Positions 12,001 through 24,554 of a DNA stretch of 64,000 bases are shown one piece after another. A program made the translations under genes and the position numbers. This DNA is from Formicarius rufipectus (lineage: Eukaryota; Chordata; Aves; Passeriformes; Formicariidae): assembly GCA_013399695.1 (NCBI GenBank), contig VXAU01000760.1, positions 1,054,001 to 1,118,000 of the forward strand, written 5' to 3'. Positions within the stretch are counted from its first letter, which is position 1. The number at the start of each line of letters is the position of its first letter. A model generated the notes under the pieces. It ran no database searches and was not told the DNA's origin. It saw only the letters and a list, made by a program, of their open reading frames with translations.

Positions 12001-15000
12001 ATGGAAATTTTTTGAAGCTGTCCAGGAACCATTATACCAATAGTATATTGTCTTGAAACTATGGTAAAGAACATTTTTCTTCCTTTAAAAACAGTCAGGA
12101 TAACTGCTGTATTATTGGCCAAATGGGACACTCTAAAAATTCAAGAGGATACCTTCAACTACACTGTGTTGCAATCATGAGGGTTGGGTGGTGAAAACAC
12201 TTGCCATGCTTTTGATATCTTTTTAGAGTTTGAAGATGTCTACACCACTGACTACAGGGTCTTGCTTAATGAAATAATTTTCTTCTCTGATATATATTTA
12301 ATTCTGCAATTACTACAGTTTGTTAGCAAAGTTAGAGTCCATTGCTTAAATATACTTAGTTTAGTTTTCTTCCGGTTGAGGAGCTGAGACAAACTAGGAG
12401 GACTCAGTAAGTAGGTGCCATCTTTTTTGACACCTGAAAAGAAACCTGTCTTAATATTAATTGGGCTTTAGAAAATGTAAATGGCTTCCATGGGGATTGA
12501 GGACTTGCATCAACTTTGCCCTGGGTATGTGATCAAGGTTGGTAATTGTGCCAATGCACTCTGGTATAGTTTCATCTTGAATCTATCACTGAGTTCTCTG
12601 AAGTTGATGCATTGGCTGAGGTGCCATAAAGTGTCCCTAGTCAGTTTAGCAATGAAATCTCAATTGAAACCAAGGTGGAACTTCACATAGATTCATGTAA
12701 AAGAAGATAATAAATCGTGTTTAATTTCATAAGGAAAAATCAGACGGATCAAAAAAATCAAACCTACAAAAACAACCTAAAGCTTCATGGATGACTATTA
12801 GAAGAAACGGCAAGCTCAACATAAGCCTTTTATTTTTTTTTCCTCTGCACATGCTTTTAATCTAGAGGGTGAATGGAAATTACTCCTCAGTATTTCTAAA
12901 ACATAGTAATTTATAAATGTACTATTTGTCTAAAATAGATGGCATAATAAAAACAAGTGACAGAGAACTGGTTCTTTTTTTGATCAGATTCAGATTTTTC
13001 TTGCATAACCTCCAATTTTCCTACTGTATTTTGTGGTCTGCAGTGCCAGTTACAATGAATTTTCAAATTATAAACAGAGAAAGGAGCAGAACTAAGATTA
13101 AATTCTTTCTGCTTTAAGACATGGACTTCTGAGTCTTTAAATTTTAGGATGATTTATAGATGCCTTTAATTCCTTTCCAATTTAACAATATTGTTAAAAT
13201 AAATGGCAGATAATAAATAATTGTGTGGCATGTGTTTTTATTTTCCAAATATTGTAATTGTTGTATCTCAGATACTGTCCTTGAAGTCCAAATAGTTGCT
13301 TTTCAGTCTCTTTGCTCGTTAATATCAGAACTGAAGACAAACAAAATATGCCCTTTTAACCTGTAGAGTTTGATTGGCATCATGTTAAACTAACATGCCT
13401 CTACCCTAAGAAAATATAAACCCAGCTTTTTGCAAGGTAGAAGGAAAACTGCAGGGCTTTTTGGATAAGGTCATGTTCATTCCCCTTTCCTTCCTGATTT
13501 GTAACATCTTTCAGAAGGACAGAGAAATGGCAGTTTGAGTTTGCATTGTTCAAGAATGGCGTAGTTTGACTCGGATTAAATATAACCACAGCTAAACGTG
13601 CCTGGCAGAAGCAGAAGTACTTCAAGCTACCGGAGAGAAGGAACTTCATGTGGGAAGGATGCAGGGCTTTATCTGCAGGGATTAATCAGATACAAGACAC
13701 TTGACTCATTTTCTGTCTTTTTTTATTGCCTCTGATCAGATGAGTTTAGTATCAGACAACTGAGGAAACCTGTCTTTTGAGGTACAAGTGAGGCCTAATT
13801 CTGAAATTTATCTCAAAAATATCTTCAACTTTTATGAATATAGACTTGAAACCTTAAGATTAAATTTCCTCTCTAATTTCTCTTGAAAGCGGCCTTGTAG
13901 TGGCAAAGTCCCTGCTGAAATCAGTATCTGGCAGGGTTAGTCCTCCAGGTCCGTATTCCACCCTCATTTATATGCATGAATTTAACTTTTTGCAGGGAGA
14001 GGCTTGTATTGAAAATGGTTTGTAAAATTGCCACAGATACGTTTATAGGATATTAGACCTTGTGCATAAGAAAATACTACAATTTGGCTGGATGGAAAAT
14101 GTGTGAGAATAAAACAAAAATACTATGAAAAATGTGTACTACCTCTATAGCCATTGTGAAGAATTCAGTGATATTTATGAGAAAGTTACATGCATTTTAG
14201 AGATTTCTACAGTTTTCATGTAAACAAAGGAAACAGTATTATTGTCAGAGTACTGTGATTTTAGGAAAATTTCTGTCCCTATTAATATGCATCAAAATAC
14301 ATTTCTTGGTCCAACTGATCCCATTTCTCTAAGTTAAAGCCCCCAAACCAATACCTCAGGAGGTACTTGTGACCTAACTCTGAATTTTCAGCCACTCACT
14401 GGCTCTTTGGTGGACCAAACTGGGGCCCAAGTAATGGCCAACACAGAGGAGGAGACCTTGTGTCACCTGGGGCTGTTCAGGTTCAGCTGCAGGAGCCCTG
14501 GGGCAGAAAAGTCGGTATTGTGTGACCTGTGCTTTTTTTTCAGGCCTTTAGTACATGGAAACAAGGGAAAGAAAATGGCAAAAACTGAACCAGAGTTACC
14601 ACTAGGCTGTGTGGACAGAATTGGTGTGTAGTTCAGGAAAGTGATATTGATTTAGTGCTCCAGAGTGCTGTTGTCCTCTTTTTGAAGTAAACTAAGTTCT
14701 ATCTTGTATTAATGTTATTGATTCAGTAAGTGATGTTGTGATATTTTATCCCATAAAACTACAAACTGTGATGAAAGTTTGCAATGTGGCTGAAAGCTGA
14801 TTCAGTTCAAATAAGTATCATAAGCATGTTTAAGTAGATGAACAAATGAGAAATCTGTATCAGGGGTGTAATATTTATAGTTTGTGTGCCCAGGAGCTTT
14901 AGTGAGCATGCACTGTTTGTTTGGACAAGTGCTACTGGATTTCAGAACTGGCCCCCAGGTCAGTGTCAACACTTCACAGCTGTGGATGGAAAATGTTTCA

Positions 15001-15365
15001 GGAATTTTCTACCCAAGACTGCAAATCAGGTTTTCCCGTGTTTGCCTGAGAGTTGATAACTGTAGCTCAGTAAAACTAGGATGTCACATTGTCATGATCT
15101 TCATGTTCCGTGGTTGAAATAAAATGGCAATAACTTCCCAACATCTCTGGTACTGATTCTGCAGTGTAAAATGCACCCTACAATCCATATGAAAATGAAG
15201 AAGTATCCTTAAACTCACAAGTTAGTAGGGTCAGCTGCAAAGTCTCATGGTTTTATAAATACCATATTCTCTATGATTATGTTCTCTAAGCGGTTTTGAC
15301 AAGGGGTAGGAGAGGAATGCTGATATTAAAGATATGTCTGGTAAGTTCATGGAAGTACTGGGATT
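9017..15365. other. Non-coding sequence, mostly featureless
   Basis: GC-richer, CpG-containing patches occur at about 9040-9330 and 11560-11960. The latter carries a 124-codon minus-strand ATG frame (11531-11905) with no family resemblance. The remainder is A/T-rich unique DNA apart from the SOX-type palindrome listed separately. Confidence 0.65.
13181..13198. promoter_or_regulatory. 18-bp perfect palindrome with inverted SOX-type cores
   Basis: tttaacaatattgttaaa is an exact palindrome. It contains AACAAT directly abutting ATTGTT, the SOX core in inverted orientation. The flanks are A/T-rich and repeat-free. SOXE dimers normally prefer a few bases between cores, so dimer binding is not assured. 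Confidence 0.35.
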
Positions 15366-15449
15366 TCTTTTTGTTTGTTTGTTTGTTTGCTGGGGTTTTT
15401 TGTTTGTTTTTTTTTGTTTTGTTTTGGTTTTTTTGTTTGTTTTGTTTTA
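15366..15449. repeat. T/G low-complexity array, (TTTG)n/(TTTTG)n
   Basis: It begins with a pure TTTG-type run, is interrupted by 'gctgggg', and continues as irregular T-runs separated by single or double G. This is the first of nine such plus-strand T/G arrays in the window. Confidence 0.9.
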
Positions 15450-18424
15450 TGGATTTTAGAAACTGAGATGAAAAGGAACTCTTAGGGGCATTTTAATAAC
15501 AGATGAATTGTGTGACAGTCCTTTTGTTGAATTCAGGCCTATGATTTCTGTTTTTCATTACATATATATTCTCAATGCTTAAGACAAGCTAAGAGCGAAG
15601 AGTGGAGTAAAGAATCAATTAGCTGGAAGATACATGAACAATATTGGAAATAATTCAGAAAGTGAAGGACTTTTAAAATCTGGAAACACATCTATATAGA
15701 TATTTGAACTTAGAGGATGTCATTTGAGATGATAGCATGGGGTATAAACCAGAAGAAAATAGGAATTTGTGCTTGATGACTTCAGTGGATGGTTTCCAGT
15801 CCTGCGTGGCTTTCATGTGCAGGACACGGACTTTGGATTATTTCTGCAAGAAGTAGATGTGCATATCTGTAAGGATTGATAAAGTTATTTAACTTGGACT
15901 AGAATGTGGAGAAACTTGACTCAAGTTTTGGTTTCACAATAAACTTTCATTCTGGCCATGATCAAGGAATTCAGAGCAGGTTTCTGGAGACAGATAAACA
16001 TAACAGACACCTCCTTTAAACTCTCTCCAAAACTCCCTAGGAAACATCCAAGTTTCTCCACCTGTCTTTCACTACTCTTTTCTTGAGAAAGTTGCTTTTT
16101 TGCTTTCACTTTTTCATGAAGATGAATCTCTATTTTCTGCTTCTGAAGCCCTCTGCTTTCTGTACTCTGAGACAGTCTGTTCCTATCTCTTTGCACCAGG
16201 CTGTCACATACTTGATGATTTACATACACTGTCATTTTTCTTAGGCCAAACAAGCCTGTTCACTCATTTTTTTGAGGGGTGTTGTATAACTCTGCTTTCT
16301 GCTATTGAACTTGCTTATGACTCATACACTTTCTTTACATCTATTTAGGTAGAAGAAACATCTTTGCAAAACTCTCAAGTGTTTAAAGTATGAATGGAAT
16401 CATCCCTTCTTCATTCAATCAAATCTCTTACAGATTTTACTGGGGGAAATGGAATGTCCTGGCAATGCTGTGTTGTACAGATCTATTAAAAAACAGTTAA
16501 CAAGGACATTTCATGTAATCTAATTTTAGTTTACATAGCCTTTTAAAATCAGGTTATTAAAGTCTAGGCATTGCAATGCATGTGTGGAACAGGGTGCACC
16601 TTGGCCTCTAACGAGAGTGCAGAATTTCATTTAGTGCTGGTAAGAACTCTAGATTTGTGTTATTTGTTAAGGAAGCACAACCTGACTGTAACAAACTGGA
16701 AAGTGCTTCAGGAAACAGTAAACTAATTCCTTAATAGAAATTATGTTTCCCAACTCCTCACTAGAAAGGATTAAGTAAGAACTTTAATAAGAGAGGGTGG
16801 GAGTGCCTTGGATTTGTAGGCAGAGCAGGTGATAATGTAACTGGTGGAGATTACAAACTAATTATGTGAAACCAGCAATTGCCTGTCAGGTGTGCGAGTT
16901 GCACAGCAGGGTGGAGCAAAGGGGTAGCTGGTGGGGAGCAACCAAGGAGGATTTTTACACCCTCTTTGAAGCACCAAGTGAGTATAACTCTGCTTAGCAC
17001 TTTGTTCAAGAGGATTTGTACATGAGAGCTAAGGACAAACTCGTGGTGAAAGAAGGTGGTTGTGTTTTTATAGATTTCTTTCCAAGCGTGGCTCTGAGCT
17101 TCTGTGTTACTGTTTGAGTATTGCCTGATGTTGTGTGCCCTGTTAATACTCAGCAGCTGCCAGTCCGTTGCTATGAATGAACAGGAATTTTACTTTGTGG
17201 AAGTAGTGAAATATGCTTGATAAAACTGTGACAGTTGTTTTCTACTGCAGAAAGGTCAGGTTTCATTCCAGTTTAGGCTGCCTTTTGAACAAATCCTTGG
17301 TATTAGCTACAGCTTTAGATAGTATGGGGATTGGTGGGAACACTGTTATTCTCAAGTACAGGCACTGAAGAGTAATTCAGTCATTACATATTTTAACACA
17401 AATTACAGCTTCCTGAGTAGCAACTATAAATAAGCCTGTGCTGCCATGTGCGTAACAGGCAGATGAGCCTTGTGCTCTCACAGAGCAGCCCCGTAATTGA
17501 GAACCAGATGCTCCTGAGCTCTAGTCCTGATTCTGGTCTTCATGTGAGTGCCTGAGTGATTGCCTGCATCAGTGAGTTGTAATTAATTAGCTGGTGCCTG
17601 GGAGTGTGCAGAAGGTATGAAAGCACTACAGAAAGTAGCTGAGGAGGTGTTTTGTTGCTCTGCTTCCTTCCCCTCAGAAGTAGGTAGCGTGACCTGTTGA
17701 AAAGTACCTGGGTAAATATATGTTTCACAGAAGAGAGGTGTTAATATTTGTTCCATTTTCTTATTAAGTGGAGTGTGAAAGTGAATTGTTAAAGCTTTTA
17801 GTATTCTACTGTAATGAAATTATATCTTTTATTTATTTGATAAGTAGTTAGTGGTGATGTGTGTAAAGTCTCAGCCATCAGCTAGTGCTTTATGTTGATC
17901 TCAGCTATTACTGTGGATGCATTCATGGTGATATCTTTTCATATCACTGTAATTTTTATTAATAATGTGTATGCTACCATCTATAGATGATGGTGGTATT
18001 GTAACAACAAAATGAAAATATAGTGCTTTTATAGTGGCACAGAGAAAAGTAAACTGCACATATCCATGTTTTTTTTTAAATTGGTAAGGACAAGTGCAAT
18101 CATATTCACTTAAAAAGTGGTTATTTTTAGGTATACTGTAGACATATACTTCTAGGGATGTTAAAGATAGTAACTTCATCTTTTAGCAAGACTGTTTCTT
18201 GCATTTCTAGTAGTTATCAAATAATTTAATGAAATATGAATGCTGTGGTTATCACATGATTTAGGAAATGTGAATTAACTTTTGTATTATAACATTAATG
18301 TTTTTTGGTAGGCTATTAATCACTTGACTGCTAGGTGTTAAAACACACATCTTTCAAACAGGAGATGTACCATGACATGAATGTGGTTTCCATCTTCCTT
18401 TGGGTGAGCAGGTCACACCTGTTC
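15450..18424. other. Non-coding sequence
   Basis: Unique DNA. The 17400-17600 part has dense short TF-like cores (taattaattag) and no low complexity, so it could be conserved. Nothing firmer is visible. Confidence 0.65.
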
Positions 18425-18690
18425 ACCGAACTGTGACAGAACCTGAGGGAATGGCCTGGAGTTGTGTCAGGGCAGGTTTTGGTTGGATATTAGAAAAAGG
18501 TTCTTGACCCAGAGGGTGATTAGGCACTGAACAGGCTCCCCACAGCACCAAGCCTGTCAGAATTCAAGTAGTGTTTGGATGATACTCTGAGGCACATGGT
18601 GTGACTCTTGGGGATGTCCCTGTGCAGGGCTAAGGGCTGGACTCGATGATCCTTGTGGGTCCTTTCCATCTTGGTGTGTTCTCTGAGAAT
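18425..18690 (+). mobile_element. CR1 LINE 3'-end fragment, plus orientation
   Basis: This is a recognisable 5'-truncated CR1 copy of about 265 bp. Diagnostic blocks appear in order: 'gagggaatggcctggagttg', 'ttggatattagaaaaaggtt', 'acccagagggtgattaggca', 'gaacaggctccccacagcac', 'ggcacatggtgtgactcttg' and the near-terminal 'ggactcgatgatccttgtgg'. It finishes in a decayed version of the terminal octamer repeat. A short internal deletion after 'ggctcccca' is inferred, because the usual segment before 'cacagcaccaagcctg' is missing. No open reading frame survives. This is the strongest lineage marker in the window and points to a bird or another reptile. Confidence 0.95.
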
Positions 18691-19619
18691 GCAGGGGTGT
18701 CTGATGGCTGAATGTCCTACCTGCAAGTAAACAATGAATAACTCAACAAATAACTCAGTGGATAATGTACCTCCTTAAATCCTAGATAACAGTAGTTCCC
18801 TGCCCTCCAGTTCATAGCTGGGATTTAGCTGCCCTGTGGGGTGTGACTTTTAAATGACAGCACTGTCTCATGAGTTCAGGCCCAGCTGCAGGAGCAATGA
18901 GCTTTGCTGTGGGCATTAGGAGCTTGCCGAGGGTTTCAAAGAAAGGGCAAGTTGATAAGTCTCAGTAGCTCACTGGTTCTGCTGTAATGCAAAGAGGAGC
19001 ACACTGCCTTGGAATGGCATCTCCCCAAATGTGGTGATGGAGGATCTCGTTGCAGCTGCTAAAAGCCATTCCTGGCCTCAAAAAGGGAGTGCAGGTGTTT
19101 GTAGTCCACATTCCAGGCTTGTGACACAGGTGTGAGCAGAATGAGGCCTTTCTGCTCCATGGCAGCAACGCTACTGGGATGTTCTTCTGGCAGCATTTCC
19201 ATTATGGATGTGTGACTCTGATTGCTTGGTTTCAGTCTGAATTTAACTATTGAAACCTCTTGCGATGTGAGAGAGGTAAGGCCTGGGCACAGTGTGGCTT
19301 TGCTGGTGGTGTGGGGGTGGCAAGAGAGAAGTTGAGAATGTTTTATTAAACACTTCACTGCTTGGAGAGTAAACTGTTATAACAATATGTAAAATCTTTG
19401 CTGTACTAGCAATGTGACTTTTGTAGGGGAACCAATTCTAAACCTGAACCATCAAGACTAATTAAACCTTCTTTATTTATACAGCAAAGAGCTGTATTTG
19501 AAAATATCGGTGCCATCTGTCTATTTGCCAAGGCACAGGAGTGGCCCTGCTTTTTTTGGAAATACTGAGGCATATTTTTATTGCTTCTGCTTATTTTACC
19601 TTACAATAAAGCTGTTGCC

Positions 19620-19636
19620 TTTTTTTTTTTTTTTTT
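19620..19636. repeat. T homopolymer
   Basis: A run of 17 T directly after 'aataaagctgttgcc'. It is low complexity. Confidence 0.9.
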
Positions 19637-20418
19637 AATGAGTTATGGGCTATAAAGTGGACCAAAGATTCCAGTTCCAATTTGTGACATTGCATCACTG
19701 TCTTCTCCCTCTTCCCTGGGGAATGTCCTAAAACAACACTTCAAATTGCTGTAAAATGACAATGTGTCCCAGAAACACCCCCTGCTTTTCTGAGCACTAG
19801 TTTCTTTGTGAAGAAGGCAGTTCTAAGAAGGGCTCTATAACCTTGGCAAGGTGTCACAACAAATGGGTTCTTTGTGCCCATTCTTGATCTTTCTGATGAT
19901 TATTGTACATATAAATATAGTGAAATATATTGCTGTGTGTTCAGATGTTAAGAGAATACATAAATCTATGCATCATGCTAAATCTTATTCATACAAGTTT
20001 TTATGGATTGAAACTGTTAAGGAAATAAAATGTTGTATTCTTTCTTTTTCTTTAGTTTTACAAAACACATTCTCTATATTTGAAAAAAGTCCTTGTGTGG
20101 GGTGCTTATATTCATTGGTGGGGGAGTTTGGGAGTGGATCATTAGGGTCATAAATTCTTGAATGCATAGGAGTAATTGAATGAAATTAGAACACTTAATA
20201 GAAAATAATTCTGCATAGAAGACAGTTCTGCATTGTTATAAAACTTAAATTATGAAATTCCAGTTTTATCAAACCAAGTGTGTCTGGCACTTCTATATAG
20301 TATGGCTTAAAACTATTATGAGTCCAAAACCTGCGGATTCAGAAAAAAAGAGTAAGTATACATTTTTCAGTCCTTTACATCTCTCATTTCTGATGTGAGT
20401 GTGCAATGATCTTAGGAG

Positions 20419-20455
20419 TTTGTTTGTTTTTGTTTATTTGTTTGTTTTTTTTTCC
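20419..20455. repeat. Short T/G array
   Basis: TTTG/TTTTTG units followed by a T-run ending in 'cccc'. It is similar in texture to the other T/G arrays. Confidence 0.85.
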
Positions 20456-23347
20456 CCTGTTGAATCTTATCCAAGATGCTTGAATATGTTAATGACTCAT
20501 GGAGCACAGACCTTGTCTTTGAACCGAGTTCTATTTTGTGGGCTGGTAAATTCCTAGCTGAGCACATCATCTTGATTCATTTGAAAATGATCTTTAGCTT
20601 CATTTCTAAATCAAATCAGTTTCCTAAAATGATATAGACAACTGAGACACACAGACAAGAGCAGAACACTAGATTATTTTTTTTAAGTTCAAACTCCACT
20701 CAATACTTTCTTGAAGCTGTGAGGGAGGGAATTAGCATTTTCTATTTGATTACATTTATTATTTGACTCTGTTTAAGGAAATTATTTTTAAGTAACCCTA
20801 TCAGTAATGTATGGGTTTTTTTTTTTCCCCACTTCTTTATGGAGCTGAATACTATTCTGCTCACTTAGAGACTTTCTTTTAAGTTCTTGTGATACCAGTC
20901 CTATGTCAGTTAATCTTCATATTGTCTGTAAAGATAAATGTTTCTCTGTAACTCTTGTATTCATCTCTACCTTTAAAATACAAAATGAGCTCCTTGTGTA
21001 GATTAAGTGGTACCTTTTCTCATACAAATGACAAAAGAATTGTGAATTATATTGGTAATGTGATGGCAGTAGTACTTGAAGCACAATTACTTTGTCTAAA
21101 ATTGAAGATAAGCAGAATTGCAGAATTCTCTGTAGCAATAAAGGTCACTCTTGCCAGTGGAATTAGGAAGAAATTAAAGGAATGTTTGTGTAAATGTGTT
21201 CTTGTAGGTATTTGCAAGCTTGTTCACCTTGGCTGGAGGCATATAGAAATAACAGACTGAAAAATTGAGCATGTGGGGTTTTTTTAAAGAATTATTCTAC
21301 AATTTCAACTCGCTGTGGTAGTTTGACCTCTGTTAGGGACATGTTACCACAATTCTCTGGCAGCCTGTTAATGAGTCAAAACCAAATCTTGAGGTGTGAG
21401 ACAAGAGGTGTCAAATCCGGTTTCCACACAATTATAGTGTATTAGTTATTTCTGCTCAGATGTTTTCAAGGTGGATGTCAATCACCACACCCACCAAACT
21501 GCCTCTTGAAAGTCGGTTTTTCATAGACTTTGTACGATCTATTTTAACAAATGGCCAATGCTGGATTTACTGAAATGTAAGTTACAAAACTCTAGCAGAG
21601 TCAGTGGGTGCAAACTCAACTGTGGGACATCTGTGTGAGGCCAAAGTAGTTGTGTCCTAAAGAATGTGTATTTGAACTTAGTGTTTGTGTCAATCTGCTG
21701 CATAAACAGTGTGGGTCTGCTTGGATTTCATGTTCGAATTTTATAGGTGCTCATATCAGCAAACAGAAATTCTAATGGAGCATAATGGGAAATTAATCTG
21801 TAATCATACATGGAGTTCAAACCCAGTTTAAAAATACTACTTGGACTACAAAAAAAGTGAAATAATCCCTTTATGTAAGGATGTGTCTCTAGAAACAATC
21901 CAGGAATTTCCCCAACAGTTGTCTTATCCACAGGGTCAGTAATCTTCTTACATATGTGTGTCACACTATTTTTCTTTCCTAAATCCAAAACCATGCAGGA
22001 TCTGGTAGATATTACCTGTCTTGAGGCAAAAAAACTGATGCTCAACCATGATGTGAGGTCTGGAGTCCCCAGTATGCAAAGAATCTAGAGTCTCCTGCTT
22101 TGCTATTGGAGGTGGCTGGCTCTCAATCTACAGGAAACTGGGAGCTACCAGAAGGCACACGTGGGGTTCTGATTTTGGGACCTGGTTGCTGCTTTAGAAA
22201 CCTGCCCCAGCTGAGGTTCAACATTTGTGCCAGGGGCTGCAATGAGAGGTGACAAGAGGGATGTCTTTTCACACAGCATTGGTATCTTGGGCTGTAAGGT
22301 GATTATTATAGAGATTTTTGTTAGGGAAGGGCCTTAAAGCGCATGAGAAACATTTCCATTGCATGATCTGAATCATAATATACAGGTCCTGTGACTACTT
22401 AAACAGACTTCTGTAGTGGTGTTGTTAAGTACTACTTGTCATAAGTTCCAAAAAATGTTTAGTTCAATTAACTGCTCACATTCAGCATAAAGAACCCCTT
22501 GAGTCATAGTCACTCTATGAGAAAAACTACTGATGAGGAGGAAAGGTTAAAAAAATAATTATCACTTTAAATTTTGTGAAGTGTAAGAGCAGATACCGGT
22601 CATTTGAATTGGGGGAGACAAAATAGTGCTTCTGCCTTCTTCTCATCAGTACAACCTTGAATATTAACAGCTCATTTTTCTGCAGGGGTAACGTTTCTTG
22701 GGAGGAAGGTGGGAGCATCACTGAACAAAAACCTCCACTTAGCATCATTCATAAAAAACACTGGGAGGAGTTTGCTGTGGTGAGTGAGCTCATTCTGAGA
22801 GCAAAAGTCTGCATGTGCAAAGTCACAGTCAGGTGCAGAACCTCAGTGCCAAAAGGCTTTTCTCCCCAAACTTTCATCTTCTTCCCCACCTACTGGGGTG
22901 TAATCTTTGGAGCTGCCAGAAATGTGAATAGTTGAAGAAATGCCAATAACTCTTTAAAATGCTACACGTGTAAGAAAGTGGGGCCACTGGCTGTGAGAAA
23001 GGTGGAGTTTGAAATGCACTGAGAAGAAAAACACTTAAAGAATGTGGGGAGAAAAGTACCAGAGAGAAGAGTCACAACATCTGTGAGTCCTCTGATGGCC
23101 AGTGCAAAAATTCCTTTTGAGCCTTGAATCCCTGAAGAAGAAAGCTGTTCAAGGTTTTGTCCTTTTGTTTTGGGGTTTTTTTTGGAGGGAAGGGGAAGCT
23201 GTTTGGCCGGGTATCCTGTCTGATTATCCATTGGACTCTTCTAATACCTAAGCAGAAGGAAAGGACTTCACAAGTAAAAAATCCAAACATTAAATGTACT
23301 TAGATTGGAGATGCAATTATCTACCCAATAGTTTGAAAGAGTTTCAT

Positions 23348-23408
23348 GGGCCTGATCTAAAATCCATTCAGTTTAAAGGAAGTCTTTAACGGGCACTGGA
23401 TTATGCCT
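23348..23408. repeat. Degenerate palindromic old amniote interspersed repeat
   Basis: The segment runs 'gggcctgatctaaaatccat', then 'aaaggaagtcttt', then 'gggcactggattatgcct'. The left and right ends are imperfect reverse complements (cctgatctaaaatcc against a decayed ggattatgcc). This layout matches a widespread old repeat of turtles, crocodilians and birds, in which a 'cctgatccaaagcccattga' arm is followed by its own inverted copy. I recall the family by pattern only and do not assign a name. Confidence 0.55.
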
Positions 23409-23735
23409 TAAAAGAAGTGACCTGCTTTAGTCTGCCTTTTCGTTCTTCCTCTCAGTTTCCTGATTTGGAAAACTTGACACTTTTACCTGCCATTTGAAGC
23501 AAGAGTGAATTCCTTTATAATAAAACACTGGAGGCACCATAAAGATTTAGGTGAATTAAGAGGTGGTGTATTCAAAAAGTTATTTCCAGTAGCCAGTGCC
23601 TGGGTGGTCATCCTCTGTTTTGTGAAAGTAAGCTCCTGCTTAATGCCACCGTGGTCTCACACTTGTAGATGGAGGACTGGGCAGTAAATGAAGGATTTGT
23701 TAGTTTTGCATCTACTTGTTGTCTTTGTGGAAATG

Positions 23736-23840
23736 TTTTTGGTTTTGTTTGTTTTTTTTTTTTTTNNNNNNNNNNNNTTTTTTTTTTTTTCTTTGAAACT
23801 TTGATTTTTATTTTTTTTTTTCTTTAAATCTTTTTTTTCC
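23736..23840. repeat. T-rich array spanning an assembly gap
   Basis: It starts with GTTTTGGTTTTG units, becomes a long T-run that contains the 12-N gap, and continues with T-runs split by 'ctttgaaac' and 'gattttta'. The true length is uncertain because of the gap. Confidence 0.9.
23766..23777. other. Assembly gap (12 N) inside a T homopolymer
   Basis: Twelve N bases sit between runs of T. The gap is probably unresolved homopolymer length, not missing unique sequence. Confidence 0.97.
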
Positions 23841-24144
23841 TCCTGCAGTCAGATGTTGCCAACCACTTCAGGATATTGGCATCGGGCTTTCAGTCTGGCA
23901 TGCAATTTTTTCTTAAATCTTTATTTGGTTTTGGACTTATTTTTATATCTTGATGAATAATAGCATCATCTTAGGACATATATATCTGGTTTTGTATCCC
24001 CATGTGTGTTTGAGTGGAAGACTGTGAAGAAACACAGATTTACAGGCTGAGAAACTGGAAACACTTCTGCTGCATCTTATAAATTTGAAGAGGAAGTATA
24101 TTCCCATCTTTTCAAATATGAAAGACCAATTTATTTTCGAAATG

Positions 24145-24180
24145 TGCCCTATTCTGCCTTCATTGAAGTTGGTACTGTTG
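24145..24180. repeat. Possible fragment of the same class of old amniote repeat
   Basis: The stretch 'gccctattctgccttcattg' followed by 'aagttggtact' resembles a decayed 'cctgatcctgc...attgaagtcaatgg' unit seen in many sauropsid genomes. It is short and has only one arm, so chance resemblance is possible. Confidence 0.25.
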
Positions 24181-24500
24181 GTCTGATATCATGTGACCTG
24201 TTGATTCTCCTCCCATTTGATATGAAGTTTTGATATACTGAGCAGGTTTGCAAGGGAACTCTGACAAAACCCTGTGGGTCAGCATAAACAGCAGGACTAC
24301 ATGCTCAGGAAGACTTGCTTCATATTTTTAAGAGGCAGGCATTGTAATTCTGTGAAAGAGAATGAATGTTCTATGTTTAGGTGATTTGTTTCAAATCCAA
24401 ATCCACCCTAAGAACAGTCCTAATTGTTATAGCACAGTTCTACACATTCCTAGAAATACATGTCTTGCTATTCTAAGGTCTAGTCTTTGACCTTGTGAGT

Positions 24501-24554
24501 GTTTTGTTGTTGCTTTTTGTTTGTTTGTTGGGTTTTTTTGTTTCTTTTTTGTTA
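24501..24554. repeat. T/G low-complexity array
   Basis: TTGTTG and TTTG units, then 'gggttttttt' and further T-runs. It lies only 660 bp after the previous T-rich array. Confidence 0.88.

Larger units (their letters stand above)
18691..23347. other. Non-coding sequence
   Basis: A GC-richer patch at about 19000-19330 has no recognised content. A 'gctgtggtagtttgacc' string at about 21313 faintly recalls LTR starts known in passerines but is unsupported. The rest is unique. Confidence 0.65.

Noticed and set aside
21313..21340. 'gctgtggtagtttgacc' as the start of a retroviral-type LTR
   Set aside because: There is only a short resemblance. No matching LTR end, target-site duplication, primer-binding site or polypurine tract was found.
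21728..21760. tRNA B-box-like 'gttcgaattt'
   Set aside because: There is no A-box at the right distance and no cloverleaf.
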